Assembly: GCA_003427395.1 (NCBI GenBank) | Contig: BFEA01000724.1 | Span: 183,823 to 226,582 of the forward strand | Reading direction: 5' to 3' | Length of the DNA stretch: 42,760 bases | Origin: Chara braunii | Taxonomy: Eukaryota; Streptophyta; Charophyceae; Charales; Characeae | In this document: piece by piece, positions 1 through 9,895 of the stretch | Layout: the number at the start of each line of letters is the position of its first letter | Position numbering within the stretch: the stretch's first letter is position 1 | Notes under the pieces: model-generated | What the model saw: the letters and a program-made list of their open reading frames with translations, nothing else | Told to the model about the DNA's origin: nothing | Databases searched by the model: none | Position numbers and translations under genes: made by a program

Positions 1-900
1 TCAGTTTTTCGCTCGACTTGTTCCGATCAACAGTGGTGTGTGTGTCAAAGTCGGTTCACTAGTGGGGGCCAAGCGTTGTGCCTTACAGTTTTGTGTGTGT
101 ACAAATGACACGCACTAGCCAACCGTCCCCAGTGGTGTCTTCACGTCCCCGATGGTGCGTTGATGCCGACTGTTTGTCAACTGTTCGTTGGGCTTGTTCC
201 GATCAGCAGTGGTTTATGTGTTAAAGTCGGTTCACTAGTGGGGGTCAAGTGTTGTGTCTTACGGTTTTGTGTGTGTACAAATGACACCCACTAGTGAACC
301 GTCCCCAACGGTGTTTTCACGTCCCCGATGGTGCGTTGATGCCGACTGTTTGTCAGCTGTTCGTTGGGCTTGTTCCGATCAGGACTGGTCTATGTGTTAT
401 AGTCGGTTCACTAGTGGGGGCCAAGTGTTATGCCTTCCGGTTTTGTGTGTGTACAAATGACACGCACTAGCCAACCGTTCCCAATGGTGTCTTCACGTCC
501 GCGATGGTGCGTTGATGTCGGCTCTTTGTCAGCTGTTCGTTGGGCTTGTTCCGATCAGCAGTGGTCTATGTGTTAAAGTCGGTTCACTAGTGGGGGCCAA
601 GTGTTGTGCCTTACGGTTTTGTTTGTGTACAAATGACACCCACTAGTGAACCGTCCCCAATGGTGTCTTCATGTCCCCGATGGTGCGTTGATGCCGGCTG
701 TTTGGCAGCTGTTCGCTGGGCTTGTTCCGATCAGCAATGGTCCATGTGTTAAAGTCGGTTCACTAGTGGGGGCCAAGTGTTGTGCCTTACCGTTTTGTGT
801 GTGTACAAATAACACGCACTAGCCAGCCGTCCGCAATGGTGTCTTCACGTCCCCAATGGTGTCTTCACGTCCCCGATAGTGTGTTCACCTTCACGTCAGC
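1..900. repeat. 176-bp tandem satellite, about five units
   Basis: The block ggttcactagtggggg recurs with exact spacing: its preceding c lies at 52, 228, 404, 580 and 756, so the period is 176 bp. Units differ by scattered substitutions. Each contains a 13-base block (cggttcactagtg) and, about 60 bases later, either its perfect reverse complement (cactagtgaaccg, units at 228 and 580) or a degenerate form (cactagccaaccg, units at 52, 404 and 756). The variants strictly alternate. The array degrades at 841-890 into two or three ~20-bp repeats containing gtcttcacgtcccc. The window starts inside the array, so its full length is unknown. Short ORFs here are repeat artefacts. Confidence 0.95.
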
Positions 901-973
901 CGCTGTTTATTTCCAACTACCGATTCGCCACACAGCGTCGTGTTACATCCCCGGAATTCAGTATGGTACTGAG

Positions 974-975
<2 letters not shown>

Positions 976-1034
<59 letters not shown>
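976..1034. repeat. (TC)n microsatellite
   Basis: An uninterrupted TC dinucleotide run of about 59 bases lies between the satellite and the spliced gene. ORFs through it are poly(Ser-Leu) or poly(Arg-Glu) artefacts. Confidence 0.97.
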
Positions 1035-1040
<6 letters not shown>

Positions 1041-1106
1041 CTCCCTCCACCAACAGTTTTCGCAACAATGATTTCTCACAAAAACATGTCATGTCTCGTG
1101 GACTAG

Positions 1107-1358
1107 ATGGATGGATTAAATACTTCAACCGCGGCAGTCGGAGAGACCATCGGCATCAGAACAGAAGACGTGGTGGAATCCATGACGGGAGCTGATGTGA
1201 CAATGGCGCAGCAGACACACACAAATGCACAAGAAGGGGGGATGAAAACGGAGTGTGGCATAGGGGCGACACTGGATGTTGGGACAGGAGAGATGGTGAT
1301 GGGAGATGATGATGAACTTGGGAGAGGCCGCAACAGCCATAGCACGACCGTGATTTGA
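1107..1358 (+). CDS. Possible N-terminal part of the spliced gene (other frame)
   Basis: An 83-codon ORF starts with an ATG at 1107 and is rich in Gly, Thr, Glu and Asp. It contains DVVESMTGAD. The next open frame begins almost at once (1343 onward) and contains GADVVESSTRAED, so the two stretches look like an internally repeated acidic region of one protein. They are in different frames. The downstream frame opens after a TAG at 1340-1342 and this one closes with a TGA at 1356-1358, so the switch would have to fall between 1343 and 1355. No convincing intron fits. A one-base indel or sequencing error is the simplest explanation. It may instead be non-coding leader. Confidence 0.4.
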   Translation: MDGLNTSTAAVGETIGIRTEDVVESMTGADVTMAQQTHTNAQEGGMKTECGIGATLDVGTGEMVMGDDDELGRGRNSHSTTVI

Positions 1359-1739
1359 GGGGGGCGGATGTTGTTGAAAGCAGCACACGAGCGGAAGACA
1401 ACCTGTCGCAGCGGTCCTTGGAGGACGCCTCTCGTTCCGAAAGCGGGAAAAATGCGAGAACAGACGACGAGGGCGGTGACAGTGAATCAGAGACCACAAG
1501 GGATTCAAAAGAAGAAGAGGGTAGTGACGCGCAGCAGGAAAACGACAGTGTAAGCAGTGACACGAACAATGATGAAGAAGAGAAAACTTCATACTACAAC
1601 AATGATGAGGACAGCCAGAAATCACGGAGTAATGGGAAGAGGCCAAAACGTGAAAGTGAAGGAACACTTGGACGAGGGGAAGGAGAAAAAATTGAGTCGA
1701 ACAAGCAGTTGGTGCGCAAGGAGTCATCTTCTCAACAAC
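1343..1739 (+). CDS. Acidic/Ser-rich exon of an unrecognised spliced gene
   Basis: This frame is open from 1343 to the splice donor at 1740 (c|gtaagtg, close to consensus). The encoded ~132 residues are low-complexity, rich in Ser, Glu, Asp, Asn and Lys, with KRPKR as a possible basic nuclear-localisation patch. There is no ATG in frame, so the start must come from an upstream exon or from the 1107 frame through a frameshift. The exon ends in phase 1, and the single c at 1739 joins gg at 1914-1915 to make an Arg codon, keeping the downstream frame open. I do not recognise the family. It could be a host nuclear protein or a mobile-element accessory protein. Confidence 0.55.
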
Positions 1740-1913
1740 GTAAGTGCATTATTTAAAACAATAATTCACAACCTCAGACCTCGTATATGTCGCCTTTTTA
1801 ATGATGCACAAAGAGAGTTAAGAAATATTACAAAACTATTAACAAAATCGTGTGTTGTCTGGCCATGAACGTTGTTTGCTGTCTTTTTACGTCTGTCCGT
1901 TGTCTCTTACCAG
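1740..1913 (+). other. Intron, 174 bp, GT-AG
   Basis: The donor gtaagtg is at 1740. The acceptor is preceded by a pyrimidine-rich stretch (tttttacgtctgtccgttgtctcttaccag) ending at 1913. Removing it joins two long open frames in phase, which supports a real intron. The intron is AT-richer than the exons. Confidence 0.7.
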
Positions 1914-2815
1914 GGAGCGACATTGTCGAGGAACCGTCAAACATACAGAGAAAGAGAGGACATCACGAGCAGACAAGCGACATAGGCAATATACATTTTT
2001 CTAAGAAAGCAAATGATAAATTATTTCGTTCAATCGCAAAGGCGTATGCATTCACTGCGGCGAAGGATGCAACAATGTACCCCTCGGAGGACGACTTCTT
2101 CGCATCTCTGCAATCAGCAGCAAACATGTTAGGGATAAATGTGAAGGAGGGACTCAGTATGTATGTGGATAGTATAGGAGTGTGGTCAGTGCTGGTAGAA
2201 TGTAACAGTGTCATGACAACGGTGAGAGGAGAGATAACATGGCAGATGAAACACTGGTTTTGGGCAGAGAGAGCGCTACCACTCTTGCGATGTGCAAAAA
2301 TGGACCACCGACAGGAAGTGCGCAAGAACTTGCGAGCAGAGATGCAGACAAACATGTCATGGAGACAACTGGGCAATGATCCGTGTGGTGCAAAACGATT
2401 GAAAACAGTGATAGAGAAAGTTTTTCAGATGCGAAGGGATGATGGAGGGGTCGAGGTGACTTTGCAACAAATGACATTTGCAGAACTTGTGCGGTCTGAA
2501 ATTGAACAGACTAAGAAGACAAGCAAAGCATCAGAGCAGATTCAGAAATTAGCATCAATTAAGCAGGATATTGTGGCGTCGGTGCGTAATCGCGACACCG
2601 TAATGAGTTTTTCAATATTCAAGCTTGATCGCACAACATCGGTTGCAGAAAAGGCTGTGGCATTCTTCAACGCAGGAACATCCAGCAGGCAAAGCAATGC
2701 GGCTCGTGTCACAAATATCACTAAAGATGATTACGAGTTTGAAGTTCTTGCGAAACCACGTGGCAGTGAATCAGGGAAAGAACGAGAGACAGAAACTTCA
2801 ATTGCAAGATTGTAA
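1914..2815 (+). CDS. Main exon of an unrecognised spliced gene
   Basis: About 300 codons run to a TAA at 2813-2815. After a charged N-terminal stretch (EEPSNIQRKRGHHEQ) the protein looks globular and mostly helical. Features are YPSEDDFFASLQSAANMLGI, a Trp-rich stretch (TWQMKHWFWAERALPLLRC), and a charged helical segment around EQTKKTSKASEQIQKLASIK that may form a coiled coil. I see no signal peptide, membrane segment or catalytic motif. The C-terminus is basic and hydrophilic (SESGKERETETS). The family is not recognised. A (GA)n tract lies 150 bp downstream. Coding status is supported by the length, by the phase-preserving splice and by the absence of stops. Whether it is a host gene or part of an uncharacterised element cannot be decided here. 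Confidence 0.6.
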
Positions 2816-2964
2816 TACTGAGTTCGTGACGGCATGTGCGATGCAGCAGTGTACTGTACTTGAACGTAGGGGCGGTCGAAGTTTTAGTACGCCATGTATT
2901 TATGTGGCATCTATCAGGAGACTAATATTGCAGATGTGGCATGTATCATGAGACTTTACAAATG

Positions 2965-3012
<48 letters not shown>
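2965..3012. repeat. (GA)n microsatellite
   Basis: About 24 GA units lie downstream of the spliced gene. Confidence 0.97.
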
Positions 3013-3016
<4 letters not shown>

Positions 3017-3137
3017 TCAAAGTTTCGCTTGCGGGGTTCGAAACAAATTTTTTATGTGTATTTATCAGGAGACTAATTCTGACAATGACGACCGTCCGCA
3101 ATGTTCATATTGTATTTATCGGAGTCATCTTGTGGTT

Positions 3138-3811
3138 TGTGCGGAATTATATGATCGTCGATCGTTTTGATGTTGTATTTAGATGTTAATAATAATATTC
3201 CTCCACACTCTTCTGGTCGTTTCTTCCAGTGGTTATATGCAAGTGTTCTTGACAACTACCTTTTCACGGGTGATGGACAAAGAATGTGGTCAATAGTGGT
3301 CCTTTCCAATTTTAACTTATTGTGTCGCTACCGGTTTGACTGTCATTTTTTATTATTATTTTTTTTCATATAAAGTTATTCCGGTGCTGGGATGATTGAC
3401 AAAATTGATGTATGACAAGAATCAATTTCTTCTACTGGGATGCATGACAAAATGGATGTATGACAAGAGTCAATTTGAGGTACTGGAAAAGAACAGAAAA
3501 AATGGGTTGTAGTGGGGATCCAATGACGAGAGTCAATTGGTGGTACTGGGATGCATAACAAAAGCACATATATCGTGGTTTGTTGCCGAATAATATGATC
3601 GTCCGCCATTTTCATGTTGTAGCTACATGTTAATAATAAAAGTCATCCACCTTCTTTTACTCGTAGCTTCCAGCAGTTGTATGCAAGTGTTCTTGACAAC
3701 TACCTTTTCACGGCTGATGGACAAAGAATGTGGTCAATAGTGGTCCTACCCAATCGTAGCTTATTGTGTCGATACAAGTTTGGCTGTCAATTTCCTTTGT
3801 TTATTTTATTA
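3138..3811. repeat. Direct duplication (~235 bp, 444-bp offset) with short repeats between
   Basis: 3138-3373 and 3577-3811 match over most of their length. For example, tatgcaagtgttcttgacaa begins at 3236 and at 3680, and atggacaaagaatgtggtca follows in both. Between the copies, 3385-3560 holds three or four diverged ~50-60-bp repeats built on ctgggatgcatgacaaaa plus gatgtatgacaag and gtcaatttg. The copies have diverged by roughly a tenth to a fifth by eye. No coding potential is seen. Confidence 0.85.
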
Positions 3812-4449
3812 AACTAAGTAGTAAAGACAAAATCACCATAGATCTCGTGCCACATGCATCATAAGTGCACAACATCTATATGAAGTGGTTCACTAGTGTG
3901 AGCCACGACAAACGCACGACGGTGAGAAGAAAAGAAAAATGGCCCCTAGTAGTGAACCAATAAAAATACTCTATTTCAGGTAGTGGAAGAGAGGACAAAA
4001 TGCACATACTCATACTGCAATATCTTCATATATTTCAGTATCTGCGTAAAATGGAAGAGGAATATGGGTACGGACACTAACTAGGCAACATCAATAATGA
4101 TCGCAATTCACCACAATGCGTTGTGAGGCCGTTTTTGGAGAATCACGGGGGTCTACCTCCCATCACGACTTTAACATGTCGTCCGATGCTCAACAGTTGA
4201 TCAACAAAATTTCAACATGCTGCCAACATTAGGTTCAACACTGACCCACACGCTGCCAACATTGGGTTCAACACTGACCCACATACCATCTCATGTGTAA
4301 CATAAGTGAAAGTTATTTTTTTCCTTCACTTCCTGTGTACCACATGACATGTCCCGAGGCGAACAGAAAATATACACACAATCAACAGTTGGTTCCATGT
4401 ATCGACGTACGCTAAACTTTCGATGAAAAATCACACATTTTTTCTGTTG
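3812..4449. other. Non-coding stretch with a 33-bp tandem duplication
   Basis: No gene is visible. The satellite motif ggttcactagtg reappears at 3887-3898, with ctagtagtgaacc at 3946-3958 in inverted orientation. The 33-bp unit starting gctgccaacatt occurs twice in tandem (4219-4251 and 4252-4284). Confidence 0.7.
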
Positions 4450-4934
4450 ATGGGCCGCTGGCTCGTAATTCGAACCGTTGGCTTCCCGCGAAAGGACAAG
4501 CCAACGGGCCAAATTCGAAAATAGAAAATCTAAGCAGTAATAACAAAAACAGTAATAAAGACAATAGTAATAAAATAATAATAATAATCGCTAGAAGAGG
4601 AAAGGGAAATAAAGGGCTGCGCCCCAGAATCTCCCTGCGTAGCAACCTCGCCTGAACCGTGCCCCGCGTTCACACACGAGTCTGAGATTCTTTCCCTTTC
4701 TTTTTCTATATGTATTTTTTTTTCTTTTTAGTCCTTACTTTATCTGCCTCTTAATTTGGCCACCGGGGTCCGCGTGGTTCGGAGTAACAGGTCTGGTACA
4801 GACAATTTACGAGGCGTTGATAAGACCCAGACCATGAGACGACAGTTGCAGTCCGAAACCTGAATCGGCGACCTTCCCTATAGAGTGACAAATCGACGGG
4901 CGAAAAATTGAAAATGGGGGAACTAATTAATAAC

Positions 4935-4968
<34 letters not shown>

Positions 4969-5825
4969 GCAATAAAAGCGGAAAGAAAAGGTGGCGCTTC
5001 AAATTTTCTTCGCGCCACAGCTTCACCTGAATAACGATGCAAGTCCACGCACAAGCCCAAACCCGATTTTCATCCTTACCTCTCTTTCTTTCTTTTCACA
5101 CTTCCCCTACAGCTGCTGGGGTCCTACCGAGCGGAACCTAGACGCGCAAACCCGGTACAGGTGATATTTGAAGGGTTGGGCCTGTCTAGACTGCAATGCC
5201 ACCGCTCGAGTTCGAAGCCCAGTCCTGTCGGCCTCCCCACGAAACGACAGGTCAGTCAAGGAGGTAAAAAAAAGAGGGGGTAATGATAACAATAAATAGT
5301 AAAAAGATAACAAAAGAAGTTAGACGCAACGATAACTAGGGTTCGGAGGCCATCAAATTTCCCCTGAACTAAAGCTAGTAGTCCAACTACATTAATCAGT
5401 CCTCTGATTTTCTATTTTTCCTTTCTTGTTCCTTTTTGTTTAACTTTTTATCTTCTTGACTGCTGTCAGTATCATGCACCTGACCCATAACTCTATAGAG
5501 GGGTGCTTGGCGCGCAGTTGAAAAGACTGGGCCAGCCTTCCCACTTCCGCTTCCGAGGGCGAACACGGCGGCTACCACGGTCACAGGCCGGTTGTGCTCT
5601 GCTGTACAGCAGGGCGCCCAGCCTGCGTGGACCAATGGAAGTCCTGTGGCGCACCCCTTTTGTTAGGGGTACAACCCCCAGGACTGGTCTGAGCCGAAGC
5701 ACAGCCCAGGCATTGACAGCAACGAAAACCCAAGGCATGTCTACAGGCCGAGGCACCGACGCGAGGGACTGTACCAAGTAGGGACTTGGTACACGGAGGA
5801 GGGTCGGGCACCGTGCCTTCCGACA
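4450..5825. repeat. Dispersed repeat R, copy 1 (uninterrupted)
   Basis: This ~1.37-kb segment is present again at 20464-21389 plus 24734-25169, with only scattered differences. Here the two halves are joined through nine bases (5382-5390, tccaactac). In the second copy a 3.3-kb retroelement fragment sits at that point. The left half (4450-5381) looks like three diverged modules. Each has a (TAA)n/(AAT)n-like tract and, read on the minus strand, similar peptides (DLSLYREGRRFRFRTA, DLSFRGEADRTGLRTRA), which suggests an old internal triplication. Long poly-Leu ORFs on the minus strand are artefacts of the AAT tracts. No terminal inverted repeats or target duplication were found. The class of repeat is unknown. 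Confidence 0.85.
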
Positions 5826-6260
5826 TAATACCAAACCCCCACCCAAAGTCCCCACTTGGTTAAAACGAGTTGCTAAGAGAGTATAAAGCAACAGTGACTA
5901 CCAACATTTTCATTCATTCTTGCTGTGACCTACGTCAAGACTCTTACGGTGACTTTGCGTCATTTCGCTTCTTTGTGTTTCCTTAGCCCCCACTCTCTCC
6001 CCCAGTACTCACTTCTTCTTCTAGTACTCGCCTTTTTTTAGTGCGGAATTTTCTTTCCTACCTCTCTACTCTACCCATCTCTCTCTGCACTAAGCTTCTA
6101 GTGGGATGTTGTAGTCCTCCTTAGCTAGCGCAGTTGTTTTCCCTATTTTACTCAGTTTTCTTCTACTTCTACTTTCCGGATCCATCTCTCTCATCATAGT
6201 CTTTGCTCGCAGAACCTTCTCAGTCATAGCCTTTGGTGCTAGACCCACCTCTCGTGCACC
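5826..6260. other. Pyrimidine-rich leader-like stretch
   Basis: The plus strand is T/C-rich (many ctctct, ttctac, tcttct blocks) and leads to the ATG at 6261. It resembles the transcribed leader of an LTR element, but no PBS or LTR boundary is identified. Confidence 0.3.
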
Positions 6261-6630
6261 ATGCCTGAGGCATGCCGCGGTCAGGGTAGAGGTAGAGGAG
6301 GAAGAGGAGGGAAAGCAAAAGAAGAACCGCCAGCTAGGGCACGGCGAGATTATAGCTCAGAGGAGGAGAAAGATGAGGAGCCGCGAGGCTATGGTCGTTT
6401 AAAGCCACACCCTCGTTACCCGTTAGGAGGGTGGTACGAGAGAACTCCATCCCCAGATAGGATGAAGTTCGCAAGAAATTCGATGCGCACTATGGTACGC
6501 GCAACGTCTCTTCTCCTCCTTATATTCCCAGAGCTCCTTCTACCCCAGCCGTAAGCAAAGCCATAGTGCCTGCTCCACCTTCCTCTATCCCATGTGTTGT
6601 CTCGTCTCCACATCACCCCAATCACTGCAT
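6261..6630 (+). pseudogene. Gag-like N-terminal fragment (RG-rich)
   Basis: An ORF starts with ATG in a reasonable context (accatgcc) and encodes an RG-rich N-terminus (GQGRGRGGRGG), then an acidic and basic stretch and RYPLGGWYERTPSPDR. Near 6465 the sensible reading shifts frame into a Pro/Ser-rich run (SSPPYIPRAPSTPA). This composition fits the N-terminal tail of retroelement gag-like proteins. No CCHC knuckle, RT or integrase follows in this orientation, so it is a truncated remnant. Assignment is by composition and context only. Confidence 0.35.
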
Positions 6631-7002
6631 TCTCTTTAGTATCTTCTTCCTTCTCTTTCTTTTCCAGCTTGAACTCATGGCTGTCTTTTATGTCCTATAA
6701 AAGCGCGACTTCTTCTCCGCTTTCTGAGTCTGATTTCGGCTCATAAAATTTTCAGTTCACTGTCCATTCCATAGCGTCCCAGGCCTAAGAGTTTGGCTTC
6801 TTTAATGCCAGGGATGCAGGTTCCTCGTGAACCAGGTCGCTTGTCGGCCACCAAATAAAATTTTAAGAAGGATTTTGTCTGAATGTTTGACTTGTTCAAC
6901 CGTTGGCTTTTTACATGGAGGTTACCTCAGCTCTTGATCAGGCATTTATGCCAAGGATGACCCTAGTAACGAGGGTACTCACTCTATCTGCTATACTGGG
7001 AG

Positions 7003-7190
7003 TAGGGTATACCAAACCCTCTTTTTCTGCTCTCTGGTCTGAGTGACATCTTCTCGGCTCCTCACTTGATGGAGATACCAAACCCTTGTTTTCTTTCTCT
7101 GGCCTGAGTGAGGCGTCTCCTCAACTTCTCAGACAAAAAGGGAGGAGATACCAAACCCTTTTTCTTTTTCCTGGTCTGGGAACTTCAGAT
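7003..7190. repeat. Minisatellite, three ~70-bp units
   Basis: Units begin taccaaaccct near 7008, 7076 and 7149. Each continues with a T/C-rich run and ctggtctgagtga-like text. The copies are diverged. Confidence 0.75.
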
Positions 7191-7299
7191 AAGTATTTGT
7201 ATACCTGCAAAACCAGCAAGTCCCACAGACAACAATCATGCCCCAGCAAGCAGACCCTCTGACAACCAGCAGTTAAGCATCAATAAATTAAAATAAAAC

Positions 7300-8788
7300 C
7301 CATAAACAAAATAATAAATAATAAATAATAATTGATACATAACAATTCTTCATACCCAGGATTTATTGATTGCCTTGGTTTCGGCCCACCACTAACTAGG
7401 AATGTCAGACGTCCCGTCAGTCTAACATACCTCATTCGGCCCGCCTCAGGCCAGGACTAGTCAGACCATCTGTCGTGACAGCCCCTTTGACCTGCCTCCA
7501 TATCAAGACCAATCATTCTCACTACTCGAGTATGACAGCCCTTTGGCACTCTCGCCGGGACACCCAGACTATTGCGGGTCTGGTCACCCTATGACAGTAG
7601 ACGTCACGTCAGTCTGACTGTTTCGAACCCGGATTTGACCACTGCGGTTTGGGACCGGCTCACCTACCAGTTTTTGGCCAAGGGCGCTGGCTACCCCGCC
7701 CAGAGTTTTGAACGTGGGACCCGGTCTAACCAGAGTTTCAGGCTCTGGTTAACCTCACTGGATTGCAACCTCTAACTGCGGTAGCTGACCCCTTTTGACC
7801 TCATAGGCCAGACTCCTGAGTCTTAGCCTCAGTCAACTACGGAATTCGACACTCGTGTCGGGGACCCGTTGACCCCACCAGATTACAGCCTACTGCGGTA
7901 AGGCTCTGGCTGACCCCGACAATCAACGCATCCTTAGGCTAGAGAAGAAAAACCCAGGCACAGACAGTCAGGGAAGCATATCATAACCCCACAAGCAGAC
8001 TGTTCACGTCCCATAACAGAACAAACATCTCTCAAGAGACTTCCCGTCAGTCTCAGGAGGTACTGAACAATAACATGCTAGCCAACACCAAGAGTTTGCA
8101 AGAGACTTTCCTTCAGTCACAAGTGAAACTTAGTGTTAGCCCAAAGAGGTCTCTTCCCTCAGTTGAGATTCCTTCTTCCAAGAGAAGTCCCGTCAGTCTC
8201 AAGGAAATACTGAAACTCTGATCTCAGAGAGGTCCCTTCCCTCATCTGAGTGAAGACAGACCCTTAGCCAAAAAGCACGAAGTCCCTCTACTGACCGATC
8301 TTAGTCAAGTAAAGCTGAACTTCTTTATGTCTGCCTTCATCTGAATCTCTTGAATGGACAGCTTAGTTAGAGACACGAAGTCCTTCTGCTGATAACTTTC
8401 ATTCAGGCAGAACTGAACTTCTTTATGCCCATCATGCCTTCTCTTTGTGATAAAAATAGTACTACTTAGATCATTTGATGTGCCACAGCCATGAATTTCT
8501 CAGATCTTGACAATGTGTCAATGCTCTCAGAACTGTACTCATAGTTACTCCATACTCTCAGGATTTGACACTCATGGAACGACTGCAGCGTTGTACCAAA
8601 AATATAGTCTCATTAACTTAGTTGCGTGCTGAAATAGATAACGAAATGACTTGCTGAAAATTAGAATACTGAAACTGAAGTATTGATACTGAAACACCAA
8701 AATTGAAATGCTGAATTGACTATGCAAGAATGATCATTGTCTGCTGATAACTGAACCTCACTATCTCAGTGTCTTACTGTTCTCTTTC
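7300..8788. other. 3' flank of the minus-strand retroelement, degenerate repeats
   Basis: No gene is supported. The motif cccgtcagtct (and tccttcagtc) recurs near 7412, 8043, 8112 and 8187 within diverged repeats. A ~96-bp repeat (cacgaagtcc...ctgaacttctttatg) occurs at 8277 and 8373. Another pair (ctgcggtagctgacccc / ctgcggtaaggctctggctgacccc) lies at 7775 and 7892. The position after the integrase stop fits 3' UTR or LTR sequence. I could not match it to the LTR-like sequence above 13448, so no LTR pair is claimed. Confidence 0.5.
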
Positions 8789-9103
8789 TCAGTCCTTTAT
8801 GACCGTTCTCTTACTTGGATGGTTGACTTCCCTTTCTCTCTTTGGAGTCACTGTAGGGATCAAGTCAGGGTCTCTGAAGATGAACTTACGGAGTCTCGAC
8901 CCTGATACCATGTCATGAACCCTGGATTCATCAATTTCTGAGATCTCATAAATCTTGCCTTCCGCTTCTCCCGTGATTCTGTAAGTACCAAGCCATCTGG
9001 GCTCTAATCTTTTAGTCCATTGTGTCTCAAGACAACTGTCAAACAAAAGAACAACATCTCCGATCTTCAATTTCTCTTTTCTTTGTATATTTTCTTGTTC
9101 CAT
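8789..9103 (-). pseudogene. Integrase C-terminal domain, Ty3/gypsy type
   Basis: The frame encodes LKIGDVVLLFDS, then RWLGTYRI, YEISEIDES and VSGSRLRKF. This is the pattern of the C-terminal beta-barrel (GPY/F-like) region that follows the catalytic core of Ty3/gypsy integrases and contacts DNA. It overlaps the end of the catalytic-core frame (9067) but is in a different frame, so one frameshift separates the two. The protein ends with a basic tail (TPKREREVNHPSKR). Confidence 0.8.
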
Positions 9104-9895
9104 CTTTCTTGATCCGATAGTCTGCTTGATGTCATTCTCTCTTCTGCATCCATCACTGCCTGATCAACTTCAGATATCTGCTTCATTCTGATCTGAAGAA
9201 GTACTGAAATAGAATAATCTCTGTCACTTTCTTGACTTGACCATGTCTTGACAATATTCTCAATAGGCAATGTAACATATCGGCCGTACCACAGAGTAAA
9301 AGGTGCGTAACCAGTAGTCCTCTTGACTATGATATTATCAGCATATACAGCAACTCTTAACACCTTTGTACAATTACTGAGTTTCCCTTCACACCACTTG
9401 GCCAATGTATCTTTAAGAGGTTTGTGGCCTCTTTCAACAGAGGCATTCACTTGAGGATGGTAAGTAGTCACATACCGAATTCTGACACCCAATCTGAGCG
9501 TAATTCTTCTGACGACCTCATTTCTGAATTCTGATCCTCTGTCTGTGACAAATTCTCTGATAAAAGGATACCTGAGATAGACTTCCTCTATCCAATCAGC
9601 CACTTGCTCGGCTGTCTTCCTTTTCAGAGTTTTTGCCTCAACATATCCAGAGAAATTATCTCTCATGTTTAATATGTATCTCATCCCACTCTTGCCTGAG
9701 GGCATAGTGATGAGATCTAGATGAACTCTACTACCCGACTTTACCAAGATTGTAGGGAATAGGGACTCAATCATCCTTGTGGTAGACCTCTTCTGACATA
9801 AGACACATGATTTACAGTATTTGAAAATTATGTCTCTCATGCTAGGCCAGAAGTAGAGTTGAACAGTCTTGGAGTCGTGGTATAAGGGTCACTTG
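9067..9895 (-). pseudogene. Integrase zinc-binding remnant and catalytic core
   Basis: The C-terminal half of the H2C2 zinc finger is present (FWPSM, then CKSCVLC), but the His half is shortened, with only one recognisable His. The catalytic core follows with all three acidic residues: D in VHLDLITM, D in FVTDRGSEF and E in SVERGHKPLK. Integrase inserts the cDNA into the chromosome. The frame is closed upstream by a TGA about 48 bases before the first Met (near 9890), and the gag frame overlaps this point. The usual protease, RT and RNase H that should lie between gag and integrase are absent, so the copy is internally deleted. Confidence 0.9.

Noticed and set aside
1-900. CRISPR-like array
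   Set aside because: The 176-bp tandem units have no spacer-repeat structure, and the DNA is eukaryotic.
254-1195. ORFs in the satellite and CT tract
   Set aside because: They repeat with the 176-bp unit or encode Ser-Leu/Arg-Glu dipeptides. No independent coding evidence.
4412-5313. Minus-strand poly-Leu/Ile ORFs with membrane-like segments
   Set aside because: The hydrophobic runs are translations of AAT/TAA microsatellites inside repeat R and recur in copy 2.
4450-5381. TTCGAA words as tRNA genes
   Set aside because: No cloverleaf, acceptor stem or properly spaced A box could be built. Kept only as a SINE-like idea.
5493-5891. Overlapping ORFs on both strands in the right half of R (also near 24847-25299)
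   Set aside because: GC-rich repeat sequence open in several frames. No domain, and frames differ between copies.
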